This document shows positions 23,753 to 31,755 of a stretch of 64,000 bases of DNA, one piece after another. The stretch comes from Bacteroidota bacterium. GTDB taxonomy: Bacteria > Bacteroidota > Bacteroidia > UKL13-3. The translations under genes were made by a program, and so were the position numbers. Numbering within the stretch: position 1 is the stretch's first letter; the number at the start of each line of letters is the position of its first letter. The notes under the pieces were generated by a model. The model did no database searches, was not told the DNA's origin, and saw only the letters and a list, made by a program, of their open reading frames with translations. The DNA is taken from the NCBI GenBank assembly GCA_027484685.1, contig JAIXSO010000019.1, positions 1 to 64,000 on the forward strand, read 5' to 3'.

Positions 23753-24598
23753 ATGAGCAACTATAAAAGTATTTTTTTAGATGTAAATAATATTACACTA
23801 CATTTTTTGCATTACCCCAATGCAAGCAAACCTGTTTTATTAATGTTACATGGCCTAACTGCTAATTGCCATGCTTTTGAAGGTTTATTAAGCAAAGGCT
23901 TAGCTGATAATTTTGAACTGTTGATCCCTGATTTACGAGGACGTGGCTTAAGCAGTCACCCAGCTTTTGGCTACAGTTTTAAACAACATGCCGATGATAT
24001 TATAGGTTTAATAAAACCATTTGCTAACCGCGATATTATTTTAGTTGGTCATTCATTTGGTGGATTATTGTCATCGTACTTATGTTATTACTTTCCTAAG
24101 TATTTTAAAAAGGTAATATTTTTAGATGCTGCACCAGAAATGAATCCTAAAACACCATTGATGTTACAAACATCTATGAGCAGGTTAGATAAAACTTTTA
24201 ACACCAAAGAGGAGTATTTTGAGCAAATAAAACAAGCTCCTTATATGGATTTTTGGGACGATGATATGCAGACTTATTACGATGCCGATATTGATATAAA
24301 TAATAATGGCACAGTGGAGTCAAAGTCAGATTTGGCGCAGATTATCCAAATTGCGACTCACGTAAGCAAAGAACCTTTTGCTTTATATTTTAATAGTATA
24401 AAACAAGAAACCATGCTTATAAGTGCCGATGGTGAATACAATTTACATGAACCTATTTTACCTACTTATTTAGCCCAAAAAGCTATGCGTTTATTAAAAA
24501 AAGGAACGCTTAAAGTAAGTAATGGAAACCACCATACCATGTTGTATGGCGAACATGCCACTCAATTAGTAGCATGGATAAATGAGTTTGCAGGTTAA
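23753..24598 (+). CDS. Alpha/beta hydrolase
   Basis: 281 residues from the ATG at 23753, one base after the SDR stop; the frame is open further upstream inside the SDR gene but MSNYKSIFLD is the natural start. Visible motifs: LMLHGLTANCHAF near 28-40 (oxyanion strand), LRGRGLSSHP near 61-70, the nucleophile elbow VGHSFGG (Ser near 101) and a C-terminal NGNHHTMLYGEH with the catalytic His. It is an esterase/lipase-type hydrolase of unknown substrate, cytoplasmic. The operon with a hydroxybutyrate dehydrogenase suggests small hydroxy-ester turnover. An intrinsic terminator follows after about 20 bases. Confidence 0.85.
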   Translation: MSNYKSIFLDVNNITLHFLHYPNASKPVLLMLHGLTANCHAFEGLLSKGLADNFELLIPDLRGRGLSSHPAFGYSFKQHADDIIGLIKPFANRDIILVGHSFGGLLSSYLCYYFPKYFKKVIFLDAAPEMNPKTPLMLQTSMSRLDKTFNTKEEYFEQIKQAPYMDFWDDDMQTYYDADIDINNNGTVESKSDLAQIIQIATHVSKEPFALYFNSIKQETMLISADGEYNLHEPILPTYLAQKAMRLLKKGTLKVSNGNHHTMLYGEHATQLVAWINEFAG

Positions 24599-24619
24599 AA
24601 TAATTACTTATAACGAAAT

Positions 24620-24654
24620 AAAAAACGCCTTTACTCAAAGTGAAGGCGTTTTTT
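24620..24654 (+). terminator. Intrinsic terminator
   Basis: AAAAACGCCTTTACT pairs with AGTGAAGGCGTTTTT with one mismatch around CAA; T-run on the + strand. It closes the SDR/hydrolase operon. Confidence 0.85.
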
Positions 24655-24730
24655 GTAATTATTTTATCAAACTTTAAATCAAATTTATCTTGCTCATAAT
24701 CAAATTATTATTCAGATATATACTTAAAAA

Positions 24731-25288
24731 CTAAACCCTCCAATCTGCTTTTTTTCTTCTATTTTTTCTCTTTTTATTTAGATACCATTTTGTTAGCCAA
24801 GCAAACAATAACAATGGCAATTGCATTGCGATAAAAAGAATGGGAAACCAAATGATTTTTCCACTTCCACTTTCCCATGGCTTAAGAATAAAAAAGTACA
24901 TTATCTGCATTAACACATTAAATAATATCCATGAATACATTCTATCTCGCTGCCAAAACAAGTATTTGCCTGTTTCTGGTTCACAGTGATATATATTAAT
25001 ATAAAATTGTCTAGCTATTACTACTGTAATAAAAAATACCAAAGGAATAGAAGTTAATAGTACAAAAGCATAATTGTAAAAGGACAAAACTACGGCAATA
25101 AACAAAATAACAAATGAACCAAAAACTTCTATATCATTACGAAAAATCTTATTGTTAAAAAATAAAAAAATGGAACTAAATGTAGTAGATATTATTAGAA
25201 TTTCTACTGCATTCCATAAAATTGCAGTAACTATTCCTATTATTTGGGTGGATAATAAAAGAAATGTTATAAAATACCTTGATGTCAT
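24731..25288 (-). CDS. Multi-pass membrane protein, unknown
   Basis: 185 residues, not recognised. Hydrophobic segments near residues 5-22, 28-44, 55-71, 74-92, 118-134 and 145-166 predict five or six membrane helices; the C-terminus is strongly basic (NKKRKNRRKKADWRV) and probably cytoplasmic. A hydrophilic loop HCEPETGKYLFWQRDR lies between helices. It is 20 bases downstream of a membrane-anchored PD-(D/E)XK-type gene, so the two probably form an operon. Confidence 0.55.
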   Translation of the reverse strand: MTSRYFITFLLLSTQIIGIVTAILWNAVEILIISTTFSSIFLFFNNKIFRNDIEVFGSFVILFIAVVLSFYNYAFVLLTSIPLVFFITVVIARQFYINIYHCEPETGKYLFWQRDRMYSWILFNVLMQIMYFFILKPWESGSGKIIWFPILFIAMQLPLLLFAWLTKWYLNKKRKNRRKKADWRV

Positions 25289-25308
25289 TATTCAATGATT
25301 GATTATTG

Positions 25309-25935
25309 TTACTTCAGTTCTTTCTTCTCAAAATCCCAAAAGAATCCCTTATCAATTGTTGTTTTTTCATATTTTAGTAAAGTCTCTTTTGATAATGTAT
25401 TACTAGTAACTTGACTTAAAGGAATAATAAATAATTCATTCGGATTTTCAGGTTCACCGCCCACACCAATTACAACAAAAACAGGAATTTTTAAAGTTTC
25501 AGCATACTTTTTATAGTTATCTATTTGATAGTCATTAGCCCATTCAATACCACCCTGATAGTAGTTTTTACGCCATTTACACTCAATGGCAAATTTATTA
25601 GAAACCTCTTTTATTTTTAAATTAAACTCTATTTCTAAATCAGGAAAATGGTTCGACACAGCATAAATACCATCAACATATTTATCGATCCTCCATTCAT
25701 TTAGGGTAAAATATCTTTTATCAAATTGTTTCACTACAAACTTTTCAAAACTATCACCCTTTGCTTTATTTTCAGCTATTTCATCATTGCTTTTGTTTTC
25801 TTGTCTGGGTTTATTTGGCAATTCATTTGTTTCACTTTTACCTTTTCTTTTATTTGATTTAACAATTACAAATACACCAAATAATAGAAAAACAATGCCA
25901 ACTAATATTAGAATATATCCCATTTTTTTATCCAT
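25309..25935 (-). CDS. Membrane-anchored PD-(D/E)XK nuclease-like protein
   Basis: 208 residues: one N-terminal membrane helix (about 6-25), a charged linker (26-60), then a domain with the restriction-endonuclease-like pattern. Glu in SFEKFVVKQF near 62-71, HFPDLEIEFNL with the acidic pair near 96-106, and FAIECKWRKNYY near 114-125 with E-x-K form the PD-(D/E)XK core. Similar domains occur in Mrr-like and NERD-like proteins. Anchoring at the membrane with the domain on the cytoplasmic side would be unusual for a restriction enzyme. The true role is unknown. Forms a pair with the downstream membrane protein. Confidence 0.6.
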   Translation of the reverse strand: MDKKMGYILILVGIVFLLFGVFVIVKSNKRKGKSETNELPNKPRQENKSNDEIAENKAKGDSFEKFVVKQFDKRYFTLNEWRIDKYVDGIYAVSNHFPDLEIEFNLKIKEVSNKFAIECKWRKNYYQGGIEWANDYQIDNYKKYAETLKIPVFVVIGVGGEPENPNELFIIPLSQVTSNTLSKETLLKYEKTTIDKGFFWDFEKKELK

Positions 25936-25979
25936 TACATTTTTATTTTATCAATTTTTAAATCAATAAATCGCTAACA

Positions 25980-27440
25980 CTAAATCTTTGCGGGGATTCT
26001 TACCAATGTTTCCAATAAAAACGCCCAATATTTTTGAACTGAACTTATTTGTACTCTTTCATCGGGCGAGTGAGCTCCTTTAATATTTGGCCCAAACGAA
26101 ATCATTTGAATATGAGGATAATTAGTTCCTAATATACCACACTCCAAACCAGCATGACAAGCACTTACCAAAGCATGTTCGTTATATCTTTCAAAATATA
26201 ATTCACTCATTAATTTAACAATAGCAGCATCTTTATTAGGTGTCCATCCTGGGTACGAACCACTAAAAGCTATGCTAGCTCCCATTAATTCAAAACAAGA
26301 TTGTAAGCTCGCAGCTAAATCCATTTTTTCAGTATCTACCGAACTTCTTGTTAAACATTGAATGCTATAAGTTCCATTTTTAACCAAAACCCTAGCCAAA
26401 TTATTACTGGTTTGTACCAATCCTTCAATACTTGAACTCATGCGGTAAATGCCATTTACACAACTATACAAACTACTTAATAACTTGGTTTGAAATTCAC
26501 CATTCAAAACATATGTTGGTGCTTCGGTATTTTCAATTCCAATTACCAAATTAGGATCGGTTAAATGGTATTCAGATTTGAAAATTTGTTCTTGTTCTTT
26601 GATAAATGTTTCAAAATCAAGTTGATTATCAGCAGGCAATACAACGGTTGCCACCGATTCGCGTGGAATAGCATTGCGCAAACTACCACCATCAATGCTA
26701 TTTATTTTAACTCCAAACTGATTAGCTGCTTGCCATAAAATTCTGTTCATTAATTTATTGGCATTCCCCCTACCTCTGTGAATATCCATCCCAGAGTGTC
26801 CACCAGTTAAGCCTTTTACGCTAATTTTTTTAGCTATAATATTACTTCCAACATTTACTTCACTATAATTTCCTGTAGCCGTAACATCAACCCCACCAGC
26901 GCAACCAATGGTTAATTCGTTGTCATCTTCAGTATCAAGGTTCAGCATAATTTCTGCATCTAATAAACCACCTTTTAAGCCTAAAGCACCTGTCATTCCA
27001 GTTTCTTCATCAATGGTAAACAATGCTTCAATTGGCGGATGAACAATGGTTTTAGACGCTAAAATTGTCATAATGGAAGCTACTCCAATTCCATTATCAG
27101 CACCTAAAGTGGTACCGTTGGCTTTTATCCAATCACCTTCTACATACATATCAATTCCTTGTGTATCAAAGTCAAAATTGGTACTTGCATTTTTTTGGTG
27201 CACCATATCCAAATGACTTTGCAAAGCAACTACTACCCTATTTTCCATTCCGGCAGAAGCAGGCTTTTTTATAATAACATTTCCAACTTCGTCTTTATAA
27301 GTTTCTAAACCTAAGTTTTTGCCAAAATTCATCATAAACTCAATTATACGTTCTTCCTTTTTTGAAGCGCGCGGAACTGCATTTAAATCTGCAAAATTGT
27401 TCCATAATTCAATTGGATTTTGTTCTCTAACTGTGTTCAT
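25980..27440 (-). CDS. Aminoacyl-histidine dipeptidase (M20C, PepD-like)
   Basis: 486 residues of the M20C zinc peptidase family. First metal motif LQSHLDMVHQ near residues 72-81, bridging Asp in GADNGIGVA near 112-120, the Glu pair in IDEETGMTGA near 142-151, and GVDVTATGNYS and GHSGMDIHRGRGNA (dimerisation lid) near 213-226. It cleaves Xaa-His dipeptides such as carnosine in the cytoplasm and acts in peptide recycling. Length matches the family. It is transcribed alone; upstream lies a degenerate tandem-repeat stretch before the ABC exporter gene. Confidence 0.9.
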   Translation of the reverse strand: MNTVREQNPIELWNNFADLNAVPRASKKEERIIEFMMNFGKNLGLETYKDEVGNVIIKKPASAGMENRVVVALQSHLDMVHQKNASTNFDFDTQGIDMYVEGDWIKANGTTLGADNGIGVASIMTILASKTIVHPPIEALFTIDEETGMTGALGLKGGLLDAEIMLNLDTEDDNELTIGCAGGVDVTATGNYSEVNVGSNIIAKKISVKGLTGGHSGMDIHRGRGNANKLMNRILWQAANQFGVKINSIDGGSLRNAIPRESVATVVLPADNQLDFETFIKEQEQIFKSEYHLTDPNLVIGIENTEAPTYVLNGEFQTKLLSSLYSCVNGIYRMSSSIEGLVQTSNNLARVLVKNGTYSIQCLTRSSVDTEKMDLAASLQSCFELMGASIAFSGSYPGWTPNKDAAIVKLMSELYFERYNEHALVSACHAGLECGILGTNYPHIQMISFGPNIKGAHSPDERVQISSVQKYWAFLLETLVRIPAKI

Positions 27441-27449
27441 ATTCTTTTT

Positions 27450-27605
27450 ATTTATTATTGTAGTTTTTATGTGTTAAAGTGTTTATGTGGTGATGTTTAA
27501 GCGTTAAGGTATTGATGTATTTTGAGTTATCTTTATTAACTAAATTAACTATATTAACTTAACCAATTAACTTAATTAACCTGTTAACTCAATCAACACA
27601 TTCAA
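27450..27605. repeat. Degenerate AT-rich tandem word block
   Basis: A stretch of near-repeats: GTGTTAAAGTGTTTATG and GTTTAAGCGTTAAGGT on the left, then TTAACTAAATTAACTATATT, AACTTAACCAATTAACTTAA and TTAACCTGTTAACTCAATCA on the right. The period is close to 8-10 bases around the core TTAAC. It resembles the octamer array at 56441-56504 and the words at 22830-22925. No gene. Confidence 0.5.
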
Positions 27606-27613
27606 CCCATCAA

Positions 27614-29365
27614 CTATCCCACCTGCTTACGTTCGCCAATTTGCTGACGCCACATAGCATAATACAAACCTTTTTCAACCAATAATTCTTCGTGTTTGCC
27701 TGTTTCAATAATTTCGCCTTTTTCAAGTACAAATATTTTATCGGCATGCATAATGGTTGATAATCTATGTGCAATTAACACAGTTATTTGTTCTTTTCTA
27801 GTACCAATTTGTTGAATGGTATTCGTAATTTCTTCTTCAGTTATTGAGTCCAAAGCCGATGTAGCTTCATCAAAAACCAATAATTTAGGCTTACGTAATA
27901 ATGCCCTAGCTATTGATAAACGTTGTTTTTCACCACCACTTAGTTTCATTCCACCTTCTCCAATTACAGTATGTAAACCATTTTCACTTCTCTCCAATAA
28001 ATTATTACAACTAGCTCTTTCTAATGCTTCATTTATTTGTTCATCGGTAGCGTTTGGTTTTACAAATAATAAATTTTCTTTAATAGTTCCACTAAAAAGT
28101 TGCGTATCTTGAGTTACAAATCCAAGTTGTGCGCGTAACTCATCAATTTCTATTTCATTGTAACTTATATTATTGTAAACAACATTGCCTTCTAATGGCG
28201 TATAAAGTCCAACTAATAGTTTCACCAATGTACTTTTACCACTTCCACTTGGGCCCACAAAAGCTATGGTTTCACCCCTATTTACTGAAAATGAAATATT
28301 ACTCAAAGCTTTGTAAGATGCTGACCTATGTTGGAAAGCGACATTTTCAAAACGCAATGTTTCAATATCATTTAAAAGTATTGGATTGGTTGGTTTAACT
28401 TCAACTGGAGTTTCCAAAATTTTCTTGAAATTATTCAACGATGCTTCTGCCTCGCGGTAACTTAAAATTACATTTCCCATTTCTTGCAATGGGTTGAATA
28501 TAAAGAATGAGAAAAATTGCAAAGTAATTATTTGAGCCACTACTAGCTCGCCTTTAAATACCAAATACAACAAAAAGAACATAATTGATTGGCGCAATAG
28601 GTTAACAAAAGTTCCTTGTATAAATGAAATACTGCGAATACTGCGTACTTTTTTTAATTCTAGTTGTAAAATCTTTTTGGTTGAAATATGCAAACGATGC
28701 GTTTCCTGTGTAGTCAATCCTAAACTTTTTACCAATTCAATATTGCGCAAACTTTCGGTTGTAGTTCCAGCTAATTGTTTAGTTTCAGCCACTATGGTAG
28801 TTTGTACTTTTTTTATTTTTTTTGATAAATAATTGGTAATTACAGCTAATATTCCACTCGATACTAAGTATACAATGATGAGCATTGAATTTACTTGAAT
28901 GGCATATATGATAACAAATACAATACCTACCACCGAAAAGAATAGTACATTGATAAAAATAGAAATAAATTTTTCAACATCAGTTCTTACTTTTTGTAAA
29001 ATATTTAGCGTTTCGCCACTACGTTGGTCTTCAAATTGGCTAAACGAAACTTGTAAAGTGTGTTTTAATCCATCGGTATACATATCGGCACCTAAACTTT
29101 GTATTACCAAACTTACAAAATAATCTTGGAATGCTTTGGCAATGCGACTTACCATAGCCACACTAATGGCCGCTAGAATCAAAAGACCCACTCCTTGAAT
29201 GAAATCGTCAAACGAATAATTTTTAGGGTTGGCAGCATAATTACCTATTAATTTCCCGAAAATAATGGGATCTAACAAAGAAAAAACTTGGTTGACTATG
29301 GCAAATAATATGGAGATTGCAACCAGTTTTTTATATCTACGTAAGTAGCTTAATAATAGTTTCAT
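27614..29365 (-). CDS. ABC exporter, fused permease and ATPase (MsbA-like)
   Basis: 583 residues: six membrane helices in residues 1-310 and a nucleotide-binding domain after about 335. Walker A GPSGSGKSTL near 368-377, Q-loop VTQD near 411, signature LSGGEKQR near 476-483, Walker B LLVFDEATSALD near 496-507, H-loop IAHR near 530. This half-transporter works as a homodimer to export lipids, peptides or drugs; the substrate is not predictable. It starts with ATG at 29365. A terminator for the upstream thioredoxin-like gene lies just before it, so it has its own promoter. Confidence 0.9.
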   Translation of the reverse strand: MKLLLSYLRRYKKLVAISILFAIVNQVFSLLDPIIFGKLIGNYAANPKNYSFDDFIQGVGLLILAAISVAMVSRIAKAFQDYFVSLVIQSLGADMYTDGLKHTLQVSFSQFEDQRSGETLNILQKVRTDVEKFISIFINVLFFSVVGIVFVIIYAIQVNSMLIIVYLVSSGILAVITNYLSKKIKKVQTTIVAETKQLAGTTTESLRNIELVKSLGLTTQETHRLHISTKKILQLELKKVRSIRSISFIQGTFVNLLRQSIMFFLLYLVFKGELVVAQIITLQFFSFFIFNPLQEMGNVILSYREAEASLNNFKKILETPVEVKPTNPILLNDIETLRFENVAFQHRSASYKALSNISFSVNRGETIAFVGPSGSGKSTLVKLLVGLYTPLEGNVVYNNISYNEIEIDELRAQLGFVTQDTQLFSGTIKENLLFVKPNATDEQINEALERASCNNLLERSENGLHTVIGEGGMKLSGGEKQRLSIARALLRKPKLLVFDEATSALDSITEEEITNTIQQIGTRKEQITVLIAHRLSTIMHADKIFVLEKGEIIETGKHEELLVEKGLYYAMWRQQIGERKQVG

Positions 29366-29384
29366 GGGAGTAGTTTTAAAATAA

Positions 29385-29410
29385 AAATGGCTGCAATAAT
29401 ACAGCCATTT
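29385..29410 (-). terminator. Intrinsic terminator
   Basis: AAATGGCTG (29385-29393) pairs with CAGCCATTT (29402-29410); a T-run follows on the minus strand. Located 28 bases after the stop of the thioredoxin-like gene and before the ABC exporter start. Confidence 0.8.
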
Positions 29411-29437
29411 AAATATAAGTTTTAGTAAATTTATTAA

Positions 29438-30004
29438 TTAATTTTGTGATTGAGTAAACATACTCATAATCTCGTTTTGAGTGTCTATGGTTTTATTTTT
29501 GGTATACCAAAGGTGCAAATCAGTTTTCACCTTAACCAAATCTGCCCCATCAGCTTTTAATTGATTAATAAAATCTTGCGCTCCTTTTGGTCTTGGTCCC
29601 CAATTCCAAAGTTCCTCATGATTTTCATTGTAACAAATTAACTTTGGAATTGCTCTTCCTCCATTGGTTAAATATTTGTCCATTAGCTCCAGATTTTCGT
29701 CTCTAAGCAGCAATTCTAAAACAATTTTACCATTTGAAGTCTCTACAATTTTATTAATAACAGGAACTATTTGGGCAGCATCGCCACACCAGCCTTCGGT
29801 TAAAACTACCCATTTTAAATTACCTTCTATTTTACTAAAGAAAGACTCCCACTCGCCTAAGAGAACAATGGTTTTATCTAATCTTTTCATACGCTGAATA
29901 TTTAACTCTGCATAATGAATCATGGCTTCAGATTGGTCGCTACCGGTAGTTTTACCATCAGCCATCAAATTGTTTAATAAGGTTTTATACTCTAAATAGT
30001 TCAT
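29438..30004 (-). CDS. Thioredoxin-fold protein with altered active site
   Basis: 188 residues of a Bacteroidota thioredoxin-like family. The active-site region reads LTEGWCGDAAQIVPV near residues 69-83: the first Cys of the CxxC is kept but the second is Asp, so it cannot act as a classical dithiol reductase. cis-Pro region RAIPKLICYN near 117-126. C-terminal extension of about 45 residues. No signal peptide, so cytoplasmic. Role unknown; monothiol chemistry or protein-protein contact is possible. It is monocistronic with a terminator at 29385-29410. Confidence 0.75.
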   Translation of the reverse strand: MNYLEYKTLLNNLMADGKTTGSDQSEAMIHYAELNIQRMKRLDKTIVLLGEWESFFSKIEGNLKWVVLTEGWCGDAAQIVPVINKIVETSNGKIVLELLLRDENLELMDKYLTNGGRAIPKLICYNENHEELWNWGPRPKGAQDFINQLKADGADLVKVKTDLHLWYTKNKTIDTQNEIMSMFTQSQN

Positions 30005-30061
30005 TTTTAATTAAATACAAAATACTACAAATATGATTTGAATTTATGGTAAAAAAAGACA

Positions 30062-30100
30062 AAAAAAAACCAAACCAATTAAGGTTCGGCTTTTCTAAAT
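30062..30100 (-). terminator. Probable intrinsic terminator
   Basis: On the minus strand CCGAACC pairs with GGTTTGG (one G-T pair) around TTAATT and is followed by a long T-run, about 20 bases after the stop of the 30114 gene. Confidence 0.55.
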
Positions 30101-30113
30101 GTTTTTTTAAAAA

Positions 30114-30812
30114 TTAGTTTTTAGTAAAGGTTTTAGAAATTGTTTTACCATCATCTTTAAAACGTAAAAAATAAATTCCGTTTTCTAATTCTTCAATATT
30201 AACAGTAGTTTGGCCACCATATAAGTAAAAAGTTTTTACTTTACTTCCTAATATATTGAAAATTTCAACTTGGATATTTTCTTTTGAATTATATTTTAAA
30301 ACTAACTCGTCTTTTGCTGGATTTGGATAGAAAGAAAACTCTTTATTTTGTTTTACAGTTTCTTTCACAGCCACATTCCATACTTTTGCCTCTGCTGTAA
30401 TAGTATCAGTATATCCTGTTTTTGCACTTTTAATAACTACTTTCATTAGTCCAGAACCTGGATTGCCATTAGAAAAGAAATCTAATAAAAAAAATCCAGT
30501 ATTGTTGCCAATAGCGTTACTTAATGAATAACTACTTTTAAAACCCAAAGTACCACTTCCTTCTAAACAAGCAAAGGGATCACAAATTTGAGCCGTCCAT
30601 GTTGATGGCATAACAACTTCAATCAATTCCCAATTAAATACTGTATCAGTTGCATCTAATGAAGTATTAGTAAAATTAAATTTAACTTCAATCTTTTCTT
30701 TTAGTGATGATGCTTGGCCTTTTCCAATTTTTGGACTTATTGAAAAACTTTGTGCTATTACAAAGTTTGAAAGAACCAATAATGAAATTATAATAGTAAA
30801 TATTTTTTTCAT
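30114..30812 (-). CDS. Secreted protein with T9SS type A sorting domain
   Basis: 232 residues. Signal peptide 1-20 (LLVLSNFVIAQ). Residues 24-150 form an immunoglobulin-like beta domain with a Cys pair (CDPFAC) that may be disulfide-bonded. Sorting domain from FYPNPAKDELVL near residue 160, through QVEIFNILGSKV, ending GKTISKTFTKN. Export by the type IX system to the surface. Cargo function is unknown. Unlike the 18-21 kb pair it lacks the PLPVKL linker, so it is from a different cargo lineage. aroQ diverges from it at 30882. Confidence 0.8.
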   Translation of the reverse strand: MKKIFTIIISLLVLSNFVIAQSFSISPKIGKGQASSLKEKIEVKFNFTNTSLDATDTVFNWELIEVVMPSTWTAQICDPFACLEGSGTLGFKSSYSLSNAIGNNTGFFLLDFFSNGNPGSGLMKVVIKSAKTGYTDTITAEAKVWNVAVKETVKQNKEFSFYPNPAKDELVLKYNSKENIQVEIFNILGSKVKTFYLYGGQTTVNIEELENGIYFLRFKDDGKTISKTFTKN

Positions 30813-30881
30813 ATTTTATGTAATTATGTATAATGTTGCGGCAAAAGTATACAAAATATATTTAAAAATAAACTTAAAATC

Positions 30882-31313
30882 GTGAAACTTATAATCATTA
30901 ATGGTCCAAATTTAAATTTATTGGGCACTCGTGAGCCAAACACTTATGGTTCAACGAGCTTTGAAACCTACTTGCAAACGCTCCAAAGTACTTATAAATC
31001 AAGGGTTGAGCTGGTTTATTACCAAAGCAATGTGGAGGGCGAAATTATTAATAAGCTGCATGAAATAAATGATAAAAATAAACCAAAATTTGACGGAATT
31101 ATTTTAAATGCAGGTGCTTATTCACATACATCTTTAGCCATTGCCGATGCCATTGCAGCCATTGAAATAAAAGTAGTTGAAGTTCACATTAGTAACGTAT
31201 TTGCCAGAGAAGCATATCGACATATTTCTTTTCTAAGCAAAAATTGTGTTGGTTCAATAACTGGATTTGGATTAAAAAGTTACGATTTAGCCATTGATTA
31301 TTTTTTAAAATAA
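30882..31313 (+). CDS. aroQ: Type II 3-dehydroquinate dehydratase
   Basis: 143 residues, the family length. Signature IINGPNLNLLGTREPNTYG at residues 4-22 with the catalytic Tyr in NTYG; LNAGAYSHTSLAIADAI near 72-88 and VEVHISNVFAREAYRHISF near 100-118 with His and Arg of the active site. It dehydrates 3-dehydroquinate in the shikimate pathway. The start is GTG at 30882. The stop overlaps the ATG of the next gene (TAATG), so an N-acetyltransferase is translationally coupled; no functional link is known. Confidence 0.95.
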   Translation: MKLIIINGPNLNLLGTREPNTYGSTSFETYLQTLQSTYKSRVELVYYQSNVEGEIINKLHEINDKNKPKFDGIILNAGAYSHTSLAIADAIAAIEIKVVEVHISNVFAREAYRHISFLSKNCVGSITGFGLKSYDLAIDYFLK

Positions 31314-31741
31314 TGGATACTGTTGTTATAAAAACAATTGATAAAGCTAATGAAATGATTGCTCAATATGAGCTAATATGTCAACTTAGCCCTAATGTAA
31401 CTTTAAATGATTACACATTGATGATTAATGATATGGTCGAATTAAACTACCAACAAGCCGTAGCTTATATTAATGAAAAACCTGTTGGTGTTTGTGGTTT
31501 TTGGATTAATACCAAAATTTATTCAGGCAAGTATGTTGAACTTGATAACGTAGTAGTTGATAATAACTTTAGAAATAAAAATATTGGCCAATTATTGTGC
31601 GATTATGTACTTGAAATTGCGAAACAAAATAATTGTAAAACAGCTATGCTTGATGCTTATTTAGAAAACGAAAGAGCACATGTCTTTTACGAAAGAATTG
31701 GTTTCAAAAAAAAGGGGTTTCATTTTATAAAACCCCTTTAG
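31313..31741 (+). CDS. GNAT family N-acetyltransferase
   Basis: 142 residues with the GNAT core: YVELDNVVVDNNFRNKNIG near 82-100 contains the strand and the R/Q-x-x-G/A acetyl-CoA loop (RNKNIGQLLCDY), and AHVFYERIGFKKKG near 123-136 is motif B. The substrate is unknown. The start ATG overlaps the aroQ stop by one base. The last codons form an intrinsic terminator hairpin, so the coding sequence and the transcription end overlap. Confidence 0.85.
   Translation: MDTVVIKTIDKANEMIAQYELICQLSPNVTLNDYTLMINDMVELNYQQAVAYINEKPVGVCGFWINTKIYSGKYVELDNVVVDNNFRNKNIGQLLCDYVLEIAKQNNCKTAMLDAYLENERAHVFYERIGFKKKGFHFIKPL
31711..31740 (+). terminator. Terminator hairpin overlapping the coding end
   Basis: AAAGGGGTTT pairs with AAACCCCTTT around CATTTTATA; the right arm includes the last sense codons (CCC CTT) of the acetyltransferase, and TTATTAAT follows. 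On the minus strand the same hairpin is followed by an A-run/T-run and could also stop converging transcription from the M13 peptidase gene. Confidence 0.65.
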
Positions 31742-31755
31742 TTATTAATATTATT

